A DNA stretch of 64,000 bases from Chloroflexota bacterium (GTDB taxonomy: Bacteria; Chloroflexota; Dehalococcoidia; Lucifugimonadales; UBA3495). Positions within the stretch are counted from its first letter, which is position 1; the number at the start of each line of letters is the position of its first letter. The notes under the pieces are model-generated. The model did not search any database. It was given only the letters and a program-made list of their open reading frames with translations, and had not been told where the DNA came from. Below are positions 37,898-48,417 of this stretch, piece by piece. Position numbers and translations under genes: made by a program. Where the stretch lies: contig JAPPLU010000034.1 in assembly GCA_028874075.1 (NCBI GenBank), forward strand, positions 1 through 64,000, read 5' to 3'.

Positions 37898-39462
37898 GGC
37901 AACCTCTGGCCGCCGGCGGACTGCCAGGGGCTGGAGTGGGCTGATCCCTCTTCCGCAGGTTGTGAAGAGCTGGGGACGGACGGTTGGGCGGCGGCCCAGG
38001 CCGCAAGGGCGCGGGCCACCATCAGGGTTTCCTGGGGTGTTGATGGGGTGGTTACTGCCGGGTTCCATTCCAGGAAACCGGTATCATAGTCGCCGCTCCG
38101 GAACTGGGGGTGGGCCAGTGCCGACCGCAGCAGGGGGATGTTGGTGACCACGCCCAACACCTGGAACTGGGACAGTGCTACCTCCAGGCGGCGCAGGCTT
38201 GAGTTGCGGTCCGGCCCCCATGCAACCAGCTTGGCGAGCATGGGGTCGTAGTAGATGGAAACTTCATGGCCCTGGGCGGTGCCGCTGTCCAGGCGCAGGC
38301 CAGGGCCGCCTGGGGGCTGCCAGCGCAGCAGTTTGCCTGTGGATGGGACGAAGTTGTCGTAAGGGTCCTCGGCGTAGATGCGGGCCTCGATAGCGTGGCC
38401 CCGGGGCTGGATGTCGGCCTGCCTCAATGCAAGCGGTTCGCCGGCAGCGATGCGCACCTGACACTCCACCATGTCTATACCCACCACTTCCTCGGTGACG
38501 GGGTGCTCCACCTGGAGCCGTGCGTTCATTTCCAGGAAGTAGAACTCGCCGCCCCGGGGATCCAGCAGAAATTCAACAGTTCCGGCGTTAACGTACCCTG
38601 CTCCTCGCGCCACTGCCACGGCAGCCTCGCCCATTCGGCGGCGCAAGTCAGGCGTCAAGGCCGGTGATGGAGTCTCCTCGATAATCTTTTGGTGGCGTCG
38701 CTGTATGCTGCATTCCCGTTCGCCCAGGTGGATGGTATGGCCGTCTGCGTCGGACAGCACCTGCACTTCCACGTGGCGGGGGTTGGCAACGTAACGTTCC
38801 AGGAAAACCCGGCCGTCGCCGAAGGCGGCCTGTGCCTCCCGTCCGGCAGATTCCAACGCAGTGTCCAGGCCGTTCCGGTCGTGGACCAGGCGCATTCCCC
38901 TTCCACCACCGCCGGCGGCTGCCTTTACCATCACAGGAAGACCCCATTTATCCACAAATTCACGGGTCTCTTCATCCCCCGGCATACAGACACGAGAGCT
39001 GGGAACCACGGGAACGCCGGCGGCCTGGGCTATGGTCTTGGAACGTAGCTTGTCGCCCAAAGCCTCCATGCTCTCGGGTGATGGGCCGATGAAGGTAATG
39101 CCGGCGTCCTGGCAGGCCCGGGCGAAATTGGGATTCTCGGACAGGAAACCGTAGCCTGGATGGATGGCCTCGGCTTCAGTGTCCAGGGCAGCCTGGATGA
39201 TTCTGGCGATGTCCAGGTAGGTGTCCTCGGCAGTGTTGCCGGGCAAGGCGACGGAATATTCCGCCGTTGCCGCGTGGGGAGCTCCGCTATCCGGAGTCGA
39301 ATAGATGGCCACCGGGGCAATGCCCATGGCACACAGAGTCCGGTTAATGCGGACAGCTATTTCGCCTCGGTTGGCTACCAGGACTTTGGTGAACATGGGT
39401 GGGTGTCCGGCCTCGTTTGATGGTTTGCTGTTGCCACTATCGTCGGGGGTGTCCGATGCCAT
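37894..39462 (-). CDS. Acyl-CoA carboxylase biotin carboxylase subunit
   Basis: MFTKVLVANRGEIAVRINRTLCAMG; AAAGGGGRGMRLV; EMNARLQVEHPVTEEV. Confidence 0.94.
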   Translation of the reverse strand: MASDTPDDSGNSKPSNEAGHPPMFTKVLVANRGEIAVRINRTLCAMGIAPVAIYSTPDSGAPHAATAEYSVALPGNTAEDTYLDIARIIQAALDTEAEAIHPGYGFLSENPNFARACQDAGITFIGPSPESMEALGDKLRSKTIAQAAGVPVVPSSRVCMPGDEETREFVDKWGLPVMVKAAAGGGGRGMRLVHDRNGLDTALESAGREAQAAFGDGRVFLERYVANPRHVEVQVLSDADGHTIHLGERECSIQRRHQKIIEETPSPALTPDLRRRMGEAAVAVARGAGYVNAGTVEFLLDPRGGEFYFLEMNARLQVEHPVTEEVVGIDMVECQVRIAAGEPLALRQADIQPRGHAIEARIYAEDPYDNFVPSTGKLLRWQPPGGPGLRLDSGTAQGHEVSIYYDPMLAKLVAWGPDRNSSLRRLEVALSQFQVLGVVTNIPLLRSALAHPQFRSGDYDTGFLEWNPAVTTPSTPQETLMVARALAAWAAAQPSVPSSSQPAEEGSAHSSPWQSAGGQRLP

Positions 39463-39508
39463 CGAAGTTCCCACCTGCGCGGGAACGACGGGCTGTGTGG
39501 TGGTCTCT

Positions 39509-41116
39509 TTACATTCTGAACACGCCCTGCTGCCTTGAGGGAAACGGGGCATTCAAGGATGCGGCGAGGCCCAGGCCCACCATATCCCGCGTGTCCACGG
39601 GGTCGATGATGCCGTCGTCCCACAGGCGGGCGGTGCTGTAGTAGGGGTCACTTTCTGTCTCGTACTTCTCCAGGATGGGACTCCGTAGCGCTTCCCGTTC
39701 CTTCTCTTCCATGGTTCGGCCCTGCCGTTCCAGTTGCTGCAGCCTGACGGTGAGCAGCACCTCCGCAGCTTGCTGGCCACCCATTACCGATATCCGGGAG
39801 TTGGGCCAGGTCCACAGGAAGCGGGGCTGGTAGGCCCGGCCGCACATTCCATAGTTGCCCGCCCCAAAGGAACTGCCGATGATGACGGTGAACTTGGGGA
39901 CTGCGGCGTTGGTCACGGCCATAACCATCTTGGCGCCATCCTTGGCTATGCCCCCCGCTTCGTACTGGCGGCCCACCATGAAGCCGGTGATGTTCTGCAG
40001 AAAGATCAGGGGAATACCACGCTGGCTGCAAAGTTCGATGAAGTGGGTGCCCTTCAGGGCGCTTTCGGAGAAGAGCACGCCGTTGTTGGCCACCACGCCC
40101 ACCGGGTACCCCCAGATGCGGGCAAAGCCGCAGACCAGGGTTTCGCCGTAGGCGGCCTTGAACTCATGGAATCGGCTGCCGTCCACAATCCGGGCGATCA
40201 CCTCCCGCACGTCGTACTGGCGGCGGTTGTCCGGGGAGACGATGCCATAGAGTTCCGCCGGATCGTGGGCCGGCGGCTCCGGGGTTGTCACCTGGAAGGG
40301 AAGCTCGCGGCGCCCGACGAAATTCTCAACGATGTCGCGGGTGATGGCCAGGGCGTCGGTATCGTCGGAGGCCAGATGGTCGGCCACGCCGGAGATGCGG
40401 GTGTGGACGTCGGCGCCGCCCAGGGTTTCCGGGTCCACCTCCTCGCCGGTAGCGGCCCGGACCAGCGGGGGGCCGCCAAGAAAAATGGTCCCCTGCTGGC
40501 GGACCATGACCACCTCGTCGCTCATGGCGGGGATGTAGGCGCCGCCGGCGGTACAGGAACCCATGACCACCGCCACCTGGGGAATGCCCAGGGCAGACAT
40601 CTGGGCCTGGTTGTAGAAGATACGGCCGAAGTGGTCGCGGTCAGGGAAGACCTCCGCCTGCAGGGGAAGGAAGGCGCCCCCCGAGTCCACCAGGTAGATG
40701 CAGGGCAGGTGGTTTTCCAGGGCGATTTCCTGGGCCCGCAGGTGCTTCTTGACGGTGAGTGGATAGTAGGTTCCGCCCCTGACCGTGGCGTCGTTGGCAA
40801 CGATCACCACTTCTTTGCCGTGGATAACGCCTATGCCGGTTACGATTCCGGCGGATGCAACCTCGCCATCGTACATATCCCAGGCGGCCAGGGGGCTGAG
40901 TTCCAGGAAGGGCGTGTTGGGGTCCAGCAAGGCGTCGATCCGCTCCCGGGCCAGGAGTTTGCCCCGGCTGCGGTGCAGGTTCACCGCTGCCTGGCCGCCC
41001 CCCTGGCGCGCCTGGGCCAGCCGTTCCTTCAATTCCCGTACCAGGGCCTCCATGCGGTCCTGGTTGTCGGAGAAACTGGGGTCTGCGCCGGGCAGGTTGG
41101 AACCTATTACGTCCAT
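39509..41116 (-). CDS. Acyl-CoA carboxylase carboxyltransferase subunit (methylcrotonyl-/propionyl-CoA carboxylase beta-like)
   Basis: [81 protein letters not shown]. Confidence 0.94.
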   Translation of the reverse strand: MDVIGSNLPGADPSFSDNQDRMEALVRELKERLAQARQGGGQAAVNLHRSRGKLLARERIDALLDPNTPFLELSPLAAWDMYDGEVASAGIVTGIGVIHGKEVVIVANDATVRGGTYYPLTVKKHLRAQEIALENHLPCIYLVDSGGAFLPLQAEVFPDRDHFGRIFYNQAQMSALGIPQVAVVMGSCTAGGAYIPAMSDEVVMVRQQGTIFLGGPPLVRAATGEEVDPETLGGADVHTRISGVADHLASDDTDALAITRDIVENFVGRRELPFQVTTPEPPAHDPAELYGIVSPDNRRQYDVREVIARIVDGSRFHEFKAAYGETLVCGFARIWGYPVGVVANNGVLFSESALKGTHFIELCSQRGIPLIFLQNITGFMVGRQYEAGGIAKDGAKMVMAVTNAAVPKFTVIIGSSFGAGNYGMCGRAYQPRFLWTWPNSRISVMGGQQAAEVLLTVRLQQLERQGRTMEEKEREALRSPILEKYETESDPYYSTARLWDDGIIDPVDTRDMVGLGLAASLNAPFPSRQQGVFRM

Positions 41117-41199
41117 GCGTTCTCCGGGCGGTGGGTTCTAATATCTATAGTATTATTATCCACGAACGGGCACGAAGTTACACGGAGGAGGTCAGCATT

Positions 41200-41913
41200 A
41201 TGCCGTCATTCTGGGAAAAGGTAACAGTAGAGGGGTTGGAAATGGACCTGTACGCCAGCGTACCCTCCGGGGCGGGACCCTTCCCGGCCGTGGTGGTGGC
41301 CCACCCGGCCAGTGGCGTTGGCGAGTTCACCCAGAGCGTTGCCGACCGTTTGGCGGAAGCGGGTTACGCCGCTGTGGCGCCCAACCGGTTCCACCGGGTG
41401 CCGGCGGAGGCCGTGGCTGAAGGACAGCCCGCCGGCCAGTTCCTCAACGACGTGGAGACCATCGCCGACATGAACGCCACCGTGGATTTCCTGCGCAACC
41501 ACCCGGCCATTATCGGTGACCGGATTGGGATTATCGGCTTCTGTTCCGGTGGCAGGATTGCCTGGTTGTCGGCGGCTACCAACTCCCATTATCGAGCAGT
41601 GGTGCCCTACTACGGGGGCAACATAATGGCCACTGTGGGCAATGCCACGGGAACGCCCTTTGACCTGGCCGACGGCATCGGCTGCCCCATGCTTTTCCAC
41701 TTCGGAGCGGTGGACGCCAATCCTTCCCAAGAGGACATGGGCAAGCTGGACGCCGAACTGACCAGGCTGGGCAAGGAGCACGACTTCCGCACATACGCGG
41801 GGGCCGGCCACGCCTTCCTGGACCAGACCCAGCCGGCCAGGTACCAGGAAGAGGCGGCTACCGCGTCATGGCCGGTTACGCTGGAGTTCTTCGCCCGGCA
41901 CCTGAAGGGTTAG
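41200..41913 (+). CDS. Dienelactone hydrolase family protein
   Basis: FPAVVVAHPASGVGEF; IGIIGFCSGGRIAWL; YAGAGHAFLDQTQPARY; RBS ggaggagg. Confidence 0.9.
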   Translation: MPSFWEKVTVEGLEMDLYASVPSGAGPFPAVVVAHPASGVGEFTQSVADRLAEAGYAAVAPNRFHRVPAEAVAEGQPAGQFLNDVETIADMNATVDFLRNHPAIIGDRIGIIGFCSGGRIAWLSAATNSHYRAVVPYYGGNIMATVGNATGTPFDLADGIGCPMLFHFGAVDANPSQEDMGKLDAELTRLGKEHDFRTYAGAGHAFLDQTQPARYQEEAATASWPVTLEFFARHLKG

Positions 41914-42305
41914 AGGTTCTGGACGATGTTGTCCGGCGCCCGGCAGAGGATGGCCACCATCTCTTCCTCGTAGGGGTTCTCCTCGATGTGGGGAGTATGG
42001 GAGGGCACGAAGAGGAAGTCGCCGGGGCCGGCCTCAATCCATTCTTCCAGGTTGTCGCCGAACCATACCCGCACCCGGCCCTGAATCACGTAGGCTGCGG
42101 TTTCGGCCTCCAGATGAGTGTGGGGCGGACCCTTTTCCATGGGCGCGGCGGTAACCTTGCCCATCCAGATCTTCGTGGTGTCGCCCTTGCCCGGGTTCAC
42201 GGCCGGCTGCCTAACCATGCCCGGGGTCTGGATGGTTTCCGAGGCGTCGCCCACGGCGTGGACTACGTAGGGCTTGAGGGTGCCTTGCTGTTCCGTGGTA
42301 GTCAT
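41910..42305 (-). CDS. Cupin-domain protein
   Basis: GPPHTHLEAETAAYVIQGRVRVWFGD...PGDFLFVPSHTPHIEEN. Confidence 0.9.
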   Translation of the reverse strand: MTTTEQQGTLKPYVVHAVGDASETIQTPGMVRQPAVNPGKGDTTKIWMGKVTAAPMEKGPPHTHLEAETAAYVIQGRVRVWFGDNLEEWIEAGPGDFLFVPSHTPHIEENPYEEEMVAILCRAPDNIVQNL

Positions 42306-42619
42306 CGCGTTTCCTCCTCGTTGCGTTTTGCCCTGTCCGGCTCGACGTGGAGGAAGCTATCCTCCACCGACGGATTCCGGTGTGGGTTTATCAAATCAGC
42401 TTGTCCATGATACAGCCTCGTAAGGCTTAGCACACTATCCTTATATCGTGGGGCAGCGTGCCGGCTCAGGTGGCCTGGAAGAGAGGACGGCAGGGGCAGT
42501 CCTGCCTGTCTGCCCTGGTTTCACCCACGAAACCACCTGAATTGAACCCTGCCGGATAGTGGCAAAACCTATACAGCCCCACCCGAAAAACTCTGCCCTG
42601 GCGCCGCAAGCCGGGGCTC

Positions 42620-42808
42620 TCAAGTGGTATGGAAAGCCAGATAGCACAGGAACAACAGCCACAACAGCGCAGGAGCGGAGCCCAACAGCACGATTACTCC
42701 GCCCAGCGCTTTAATTGCGGTCTGACGCTGCCCCAACACAAGCCACAGGCCCGCACCAAAGGTGGGAATGCACACGAACAGCAAAATCGCCGTTAGGACA
42801 ACCAACAA
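42620..42808 (-). CDS. Small hydrophobic protein, 62 aa
   Basis: Two predicted membrane spans; no family recognised. Confidence 0.35.
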   Translation of the reverse strand: MLVVLTAILLFVCIPTFGAGLWLVLGQRQTAIKALGGVIVLLGSAPALLWLLFLCYLAFHTT

Positions 42809-42875
42809 GTATCAGCCTTCCCACCGGGCAGGACGAACCGTAACGGGCCGGTCTGCGAGGCTAGAGCTTCGCACC

Positions 42876-44027
42876 TCAGTTCACCACCAGGTCTGTCCCC
42901 ATCTTCGTCAGCGTCTCGGAACCGTCTGCGGTAATTACCACCGTGTCCCCCACCGACATGGCCAGCCTTCGGTCCCAGTCCAGCAGGATCATGTGCATGA
43001 AGATGACCATGTTGGGCTCTACCACCGTTGGATTGTCCCGGAAAATCATGGGCCAGTCCATCCAGGTGGGCGGGTACAGGGCGCCCAGGCTGTAGCCGCA
43101 GGCGTTCAGGCGGTGTTCGCCGAAACCGGCGCGGTCCAGGGCGTCAGCATGGGCGTTGAATATATCGCCGAAGGTGGAACCGGGTTGGGCCGCCTCCTTG
43201 CAGGCCTGCAGTGCCTCGCAGCAGGCTGAGTGCATGGCCCGGTGCTGCGCGCCGGCTTCACCGGTAAGAATTGTCCGCATCAGGCAGGAATGGTAGTGGC
43301 GGTAGGCCCCGCCGAACTCCAGCTGCAGTTGGTCCTTGTCCTCCAGGTTGCGGTAGCCGGTAAAGTTCCGCACCATCAAGGCGTTGTCGCCGGACCCGAT
43401 GATGTAGCGGGAAGCCGCATAGTCGCCCCCACCCTGGAAGACCGCTGAGTGCATTCCCGCCAGCACCTCCTGCTCGGGTGTGCCAGCCTTGGCCAGCCGG
43501 TGAGCCGCCGCCAGGGCATCGTCGGCCAGGGACGCGGCCCGGCGGACATACTCCAGTTCTGCGCCGCTCTTGATCAGCCGGAACTGGCTCACCAGTTCCG
43601 AACAGTCCTCCAACTCGCAGTGGCCGTCAATTGCGGCCTTCACCTGCTCCCACCGGGCGGCGGTCAGGCACCAGGCTTCCATTTCCACGCCCACCCGCTG
43701 GCCCCGGCATTCCTGCTCATCCAGGATGTCCCACAGGTTCTGCCCGGGGTTGCTGTCGGCGCTATCCACCCAGATGCGTATGTCCTCGATAACCGACGTC
43801 AGTCTGGCTTGCCGCAGGTCGGCGGACCGGGTCAGCAGCACCATACGGCCGTCGGCTCCCAGGTAAAGGCATTGGAACTGGGAATAGCCTGTCGTGTCGT
43901 ATCCGGTCAGGTAGTACATGCTTTCCTGCCGGAAGATCAGTAGGGCCGCTAGTCTCCTGCTTTGCAATTCCGTCGTAACCTTCTTTCTGCGTTCGGCCAG
44001 TTCCTGCTCAGTGAAGTGGAGCGGCAT
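42876..44027 (-). CDS. M24-family Xaa-Pro peptidase-like protein
   Basis: YYLTGYDTTGYSQFQCLYLGADGRMVLLTRSAD; LQLEFGGAYRHYHSCLMRTI; GFGEHRLNACGYSLG. Confidence 0.88.
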   Translation of the reverse strand: MPLHFTEQELAERRKKVTTELQSRRLAALLIFRQESMYYLTGYDTTGYSQFQCLYLGADGRMVLLTRSADLRQARLTSVIEDIRIWVDSADSNPGQNLWDILDEQECRGQRVGVEMEAWCLTAARWEQVKAAIDGHCELEDCSELVSQFRLIKSGAELEYVRRAASLADDALAAAHRLAKAGTPEQEVLAGMHSAVFQGGGDYAASRYIIGSGDNALMVRNFTGYRNLEDKDQLQLEFGGAYRHYHSCLMRTILTGEAGAQHRAMHSACCEALQACKEAAQPGSTFGDIFNAHADALDRAGFGEHRLNACGYSLGALYPPTWMDWPMIFRDNPTVVEPNMVIFMHMILLDWDRRLAMSVGDTVVITADGSETLTKMGTDLVVN

Positions 44028-44191
44028 TTTGTTCCTCCCGGGCCTTTAGGCCAGGTCATATCTTCTAGCGTGGGGTGATTCGTCGATTCTATCACCGCAA
44101 AGAATGTTTCACGCCTGTATAATCCGTTTAATTCACGAACTCTGCCAGATTGAGGTACCTGAAACATAGCTTTTCCATAGGGAGGTTTCGC

Positions 44192-45151
44192 ATGGCAACC
44201 ATAAACTCGGTGCTGGGGCCCCTGAATACGGCCGACTTGGGCTTTACCCTGCCCCACGAACACCTGATAGATTCCTCCGCCGGCATACGGCAGACCTACT
44301 ATGAGCTGGAGCAGCGGGACGAATGCCTGCATATGGCCGTGGAGTCCTTTAGTGAGGCCAAGCAAGGGGGAGTGGATACGGTGGTGGAGGTGTCGCCGCT
44401 GGACCTGGGGCGTGACGTTGTGTTGATGAAGGAGGTCTCGGAGCGGACCGGCGTGCAGTTCATCTGCTGCACCGGCTGCTGGCTCGACGTGCCCCGCAGC
44501 TTCTGGGGTCGGGATAAGGACTTCATTGCCGACCTGTGGGTGCGGGAAATCGAGCAGGGAATTGAAGGCACGGGAATCCGGGCCGGCATTATCAAGGTTG
44601 CCACCAGCGACCCAATTACCGAACAGGAAGAGTTGATGCTGCGGGCCTCGGCCCGGACCCACCTGCGCACCGGTGTTCCGGTCACAACCCACACGCCGGC
44701 CGAGTCCCGGATAGGCGAGGAGCAGGTGCGTATCCTAAAGGAAGAGGGAGTGGAACCCCACAACATCTACGTGGGCCACCTCAACAACACCCTGGACCCG
44801 GACTACCACCACGAACTGGCCCGCCTGGGCGTGTGGCTGGGCTGGGACATCAACAACCCCTTCGGCCGCCCCAACCTTCCATCATGGCAGGAACGCACCG
44901 ACTACCTGAAGGAGCGGTTGGACGAGGGGCTGGACGCCAACATGATGCTCTCCCACGACTGGAACATCGTCCTGTCCCGTATCGGCTCCCCGGGCATGCC
45001 CAGCCGGGAGCAGAACCCCGACGGCTACCTGTGGCTCAGCCGGGCCGTCATCCCCCGGCTGATGGAAGCGGGCGTGCCCCAAAGCGTGGTTGACCGGATG
45101 ATGATTGAAAATCCTAGGCGGTATTTCGAGGGGACGCGCCCCACGGACTAG
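44192..45151 (+). CDS. Phosphotriesterase-family (amidohydrolase) protein
   Basis: INSVLGPLNTADLGFTLPHEHLIDSS; PVTTHTPAE; LSHDWNI; RBS ggaggt before ATG 44192. Confidence 0.9.
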   Translation: MATINSVLGPLNTADLGFTLPHEHLIDSSAGIRQTYYELEQRDECLHMAVESFSEAKQGGVDTVVEVSPLDLGRDVVLMKEVSERTGVQFICCTGCWLDVPRSFWGRDKDFIADLWVREIEQGIEGTGIRAGIIKVATSDPITEQEELMLRASARTHLRTGVPVTTHTPAESRIGEEQVRILKEEGVEPHNIYVGHLNNTLDPDYHHELARLGVWLGWDINNPFGRPNLPSWQERTDYLKERLDEGLDANMMLSHDWNIVLSRIGSPGMPSREQNPDGYLWLSRAVIPRLMEAGVPQSVVDRMMIENPRRYFEGTRPTD

Positions 45152-46308
45152 GCTAACCCCTTCACCACCTGGGCCAATTGGTCAACTTCGTCCTCGGTGT
45201 TGAAGAAGTGGAGGGAGGCGCGAATGCCGGGGGGATAGCCCACCTGGCGCACCACTATGCGGTGGTCGTCCCACAGGCGCGCCACCGCTGCCGGCGGCTC
45301 CCAGCCGGCCAGAGCGAATGCCACCAGGCCCGACGATAGACCCGGCTCCATGGGAGAATAGATGTGGACGCCGGGGATGTTCGCCAGTTGTTCCTTGAGC
45401 CTGGAGGCCAGTTGGCGGTTGCGGTCTTCAATCTCGTTTAAGCCCACTTCCCCGATAAAGTTCACGGCCTCCACAAAGGCGGCTTGCAGGGGTACGCTGG
45501 AGGAACCGCCGTGGAACTTCTCCATGTCGGCTCCGTTCAGCTGGACGTTGTCGTAGTCAACAGGCTGCACAATAGCGTGGCCGCCCGAGTGGGCGGGATG
45601 GACCCGCTCAATCAGGTCGCGGCGGATGTACAGCGACCCCACGCCCTCGAAGCCCAGCACCCACTTCTGTCCGGGAATGGAGTAAAAGTCGAACCCTTCT
45701 GAGGTCACGTCCAGGTGCAGGTGTCCCCCCGTCTGGGCGCCGTCCAGCATGATGTGGGCGCCCCGGTCGTGGGCCAGGCGGGTCAACTCGGGGGCAGGCA
45801 TGCGGAGGCCGGTGGAGTACTCAACGTGGCTGACGAAGACCATGCGAGTACGTGGGGTGAAGGACGCCTCGAACTTGCCCAGGATGGTCTCCCGGGAGTC
45901 GTGGGGGTCCAGGTCCACCACCCGCACATTAAGGTCGTAACGCTTGGCGGTGGCCAGGCTGGTCAACAGGACCGAGCCGTGCTCCAGGTTGCAGGTGATA
46001 ATCTCGTCGCCGGGCTGCCAGTCCAGGCCACTCAGAACTATGTTCAGGCCCTCGGTGGTGTTGCGGGTTACCAGCACGTCCTCCGGGTCTGCGTTGAACA
46101 GCCGGGCGGCGGCCAGCCGGGCCTGAGCCTGGGTCTCGCGGCCCTGCTCCTGAACAGGACGCGACGTGGGGCCCTCATAAAGCTCCAGGTCGATGCGGTC
46201 CTTCAACGCTTGCGCTACTCTAAGGGGCGGTGGCCCCGACCAGCCGGTGTTCAGGTAGGTTACGTTGGCCAGTACCGGAATCTCGTCACGCAGTTTTTGC
46301 ACGTCCAC
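45148..46308 (-). CDS. Aminotransferase class V-fold PLP enzyme
   Basis: YLNTGWSGPPPLRV; TRNTTEGLNIVLSGL; HIMLDGAQTGGHLHLDV; SIPGQKWVLGFEGVGSLYIRRD. Confidence 0.92.
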   Translation of the reverse strand: MDVQKLRDEIPVLANVTYLNTGWSGPPPLRVAQALKDRIDLELYEGPTSRPVQEQGRETQAQARLAAARLFNADPEDVLVTRNTTEGLNIVLSGLDWQPGDEIITCNLEHGSVLLTSLATAKRYDLNVRVVDLDPHDSRETILGKFEASFTPRTRMVFVSHVEYSTGLRMPAPELTRLAHDRGAHIMLDGAQTGGHLHLDVTSEGFDFYSIPGQKWVLGFEGVGSLYIRRDLIERVHPAHSGGHAIVQPVDYDNVQLNGADMEKFHGGSSSVPLQAAFVEAVNFIGEVGLNEIEDRNRQLASRLKEQLANIPGVHIYSPMEPGLSSGLVAFALAGWEPPAAVARLWDDHRIVVRQVGYPPGIRASLHFFNTEDEVDQLAQVVKGLA

Positions 46309-46565
46309 GGCGGCACCCCCGAGGTTTTGGGGGCCATTATACGCCGTTCGGGTTGTCTCCCGGCTGTTTTGATAAATGTCTCACTGGTAGTGGCCTTGGA
46401 GTGGTCTCCGTCGGAGTCCTGGCCGGTTTTTGGGTGGAAGAGGGATGTATACTTACATCGTAATGCAACCTACTCCTGCTCGCTGGGAGATCAGGACATC
46501 CCGGATTTGCTTCCTGTTCTGCCAACGGCTTTGCTTGACCAGGTTACCAATTTGGAGGTTTCGCT

Positions 46566-46868
46566 GTGACCACGATTAATGCCCTGGATGATATGTTCGA
46601 AGATGCTGAAAGAGGGCTGGAATGGCTGGAAAAGCTGGAGGCCCTGCAGGCCCGTTCCGCCTCGGACCATGCGGCTTTCGAGGTAGCGGAGTACGTAATG
46701 CGGTTGAGGGAGGCAGTTACGGCCCTGGCCGGCGACCGCACCGTTACCGAGTTGGGTCAGGCCCTGGGAGAGGACACGGCGCAACTGGTGGAAGAACTGC
46801 GCCAGGCGGGGGCCGATGACTACTGGAATACGAAAATTAAACCAATCTTGCTGAAACTGGAGTCGTGA
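46566..46868 (+). CDS. Small acidic hypothetical protein (GTG start)
   Basis: RBS ttggaggt; helical TINALDDMFEDAERGLEWLEKLEALQARS. Confidence 0.6.
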   Translation: MTTINALDDMFEDAERGLEWLEKLEALQARSASDHAAFEVAEYVMRLREAVTALAGDRTVTELGQALGEDTAQLVEELRQAGADDYWNTKIKPILLKLES

Positions 46869-46906
46869 TGAGATAGGAGCTTCGTCTCCAAAGAGTTCCA
46901 AGGCAA

Positions 46907-46939
46907 AGCGGGCTGATCCCAGGAACGGATCAGCCCGCT
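46907..46939. terminator. Hairpin between convergent genes (13-bp perfect stem)
   Basis: AGCGGGCTGATCC-caggaac-GGATCAGCCCGCT. Confidence 0.7.
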
Positions 46940-46995
46940 ATCAATTCGCCGGGTGTATCTCTGATTCGAGAAGAAGGAATCTCGACTGCCCTGGG

Positions 46996-48417
46996 CTACA
47001 GTTGTGGCCTGATTCCTGAGCTTGGTGACACCCCTTCATAGCCCGCCGCCACCTGGAAGAGCAGGCCTTCTTCGAAGGGGCGGCCGATGAACTGGACGCC
47101 GATGGGCAGGCCGCTGCTGCTGAACCCGCAGGGCAAGGTGATGGCCGGCAGGCCGTTGCCGTTCATGGGGCTGGTGTTGCGGGATATGAACCCGGAGCCG
47201 GGACCCCTAACCCGGTGGGTCTCCCCGCCCAGTTCAAGGTCCACCGCGTCAATACGCGGAGCGGGCACCGGTGTGGTGGGAGTTACTATGAAGTCCACTC
47301 CCTGCAGAACACGGGCATACTCTTCCTTGATGAGCCGCTGCACCTTCATGGCCCTGGAGTAGTCCCTGCCCAGGACGAACTGGCCGGCCAGAGTACGGTA
47401 GATAACGTTTGGGCCGTACTTGTCCCGGTCGCTGGCCAGGTAGGGCTCGTGGGTCACCACCCCATCAGACAGGCTGGCGGCCCGTAGCGCGCCCACGTAC
47501 TCCATGCTGGGCAGGCTCACGTCCACAACCTTCACGCCCAGTTCCTGCAGGGCGGCAATAGCGTTCCTGACCGAGGTCTCAACCTCCGAGTCAATTTCGT
47601 CAAAGAAGTAATTGGAAGGGATTCCGGCGGTCAGTCCGGACAGGTCGCCACCCAGCCCTTCTGAGTAGTCTGGGACCGGCACTGGTACGGTGCTGGGGTC
47701 CAGCGGATCGTATCCTGCGATGGCCTGCAGTACCAGGGCGCTGTCGGCCACCGAGCGGGTCATGGGGCCGATGTGGTCGCCGTTGAAGCTGGTTACCATC
47801 AGGCCCCGCTGGCTGACGCGGCCAAAGGTCTGTTTCAGGCCCACCACGCCGCAGAAAGCGCCGGGCAGCCGCACCGATCCGCCCAGGTCGGTGCCCAGGG
47901 ACGCGAAGGTTACGCCGGCGGCCACGTTAGCCCCGCCGCCGCCGCTGGAACCGCCAGGGATGTGGTCCAGGTCCCAGGGGTTGTGCACGGCCCCGTAGTG
48001 GGGGTTGTTGGAAGTGGCGCCGGCGGCGAACTCTTCCAGGTTTTCCTTGCCCAGGATGATGACCCCGGCCTCTTCGCAAAGAGTTACCACTCGGGCGTCC
48101 TCGTCGGGAACGTTGTCGGCCAGAACCAGGGAACCCACGGTGGAGCGGATGCCCCTTGTTTCGATGTTGTCCTTGATGCCGATCGGGATGCCGTGCAGGG
48201 GTCCTCGATACTTGCCATCGGCCAGTTCCGTCTCCAATGCCCGAGCCCGTTCCAGGGCCTGCTCGTGGAGCAGCGTGATAAAAGAGTTGAGCTTGGGCTG
48301 CAGGCGATCGGCCCGGGCCAAAGCGGCCTCGGTGAGTTCCACGGGCGATACTTCCCGCGCCTCTATGCGCGGGGCAAGTTCCGATATGGTCAGGTCCAGG
48401 AGCGCGTCGTTAGGCAT
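46996..48417 (-). CDS. Amidase signature family protein (AtzE/GatA-like)
   Basis: GIPIGIKDNIETRG, HIPGGSSGGGGANVAAGVTFASLGTDLGGSVRLP; start placed at MPNDALLDLT. Confidence 0.93.
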   Translation of the reverse strand: MPNDALLDLTISELAPRIEAREVSPVELTEAALARADRLQPKLNSFITLLHEQALERARALETELADGKYRGPLHGIPIGIKDNIETRGIRSTVGSLVLADNVPDEDARVVTLCEEAGVIILGKENLEEFAAGATSNNPHYGAVHNPWDLDHIPGGSSGGGGANVAAGVTFASLGTDLGGSVRLPGAFCGVVGLKQTFGRVSQRGLMVTSFNGDHIGPMTRSVADSALVLQAIAGYDPLDPSTVPVPVPDYSEGLGGDLSGLTAGIPSNYFFDEIDSEVETSVRNAIAALQELGVKVVDVSLPSMEYVGALRAASLSDGVVTHEPYLASDRDKYGPNVIYRTLAGQFVLGRDYSRAMKVQRLIKEEYARVLQGVDFIVTPTTPVPAPRIDAVDLELGGETHRVRGPGSGFISRNTSPMNGNGLPAITLPCGFSSSGLPIGVQFIGRPFEEGLLFQVAAGYEGVSPSSGIRPQL

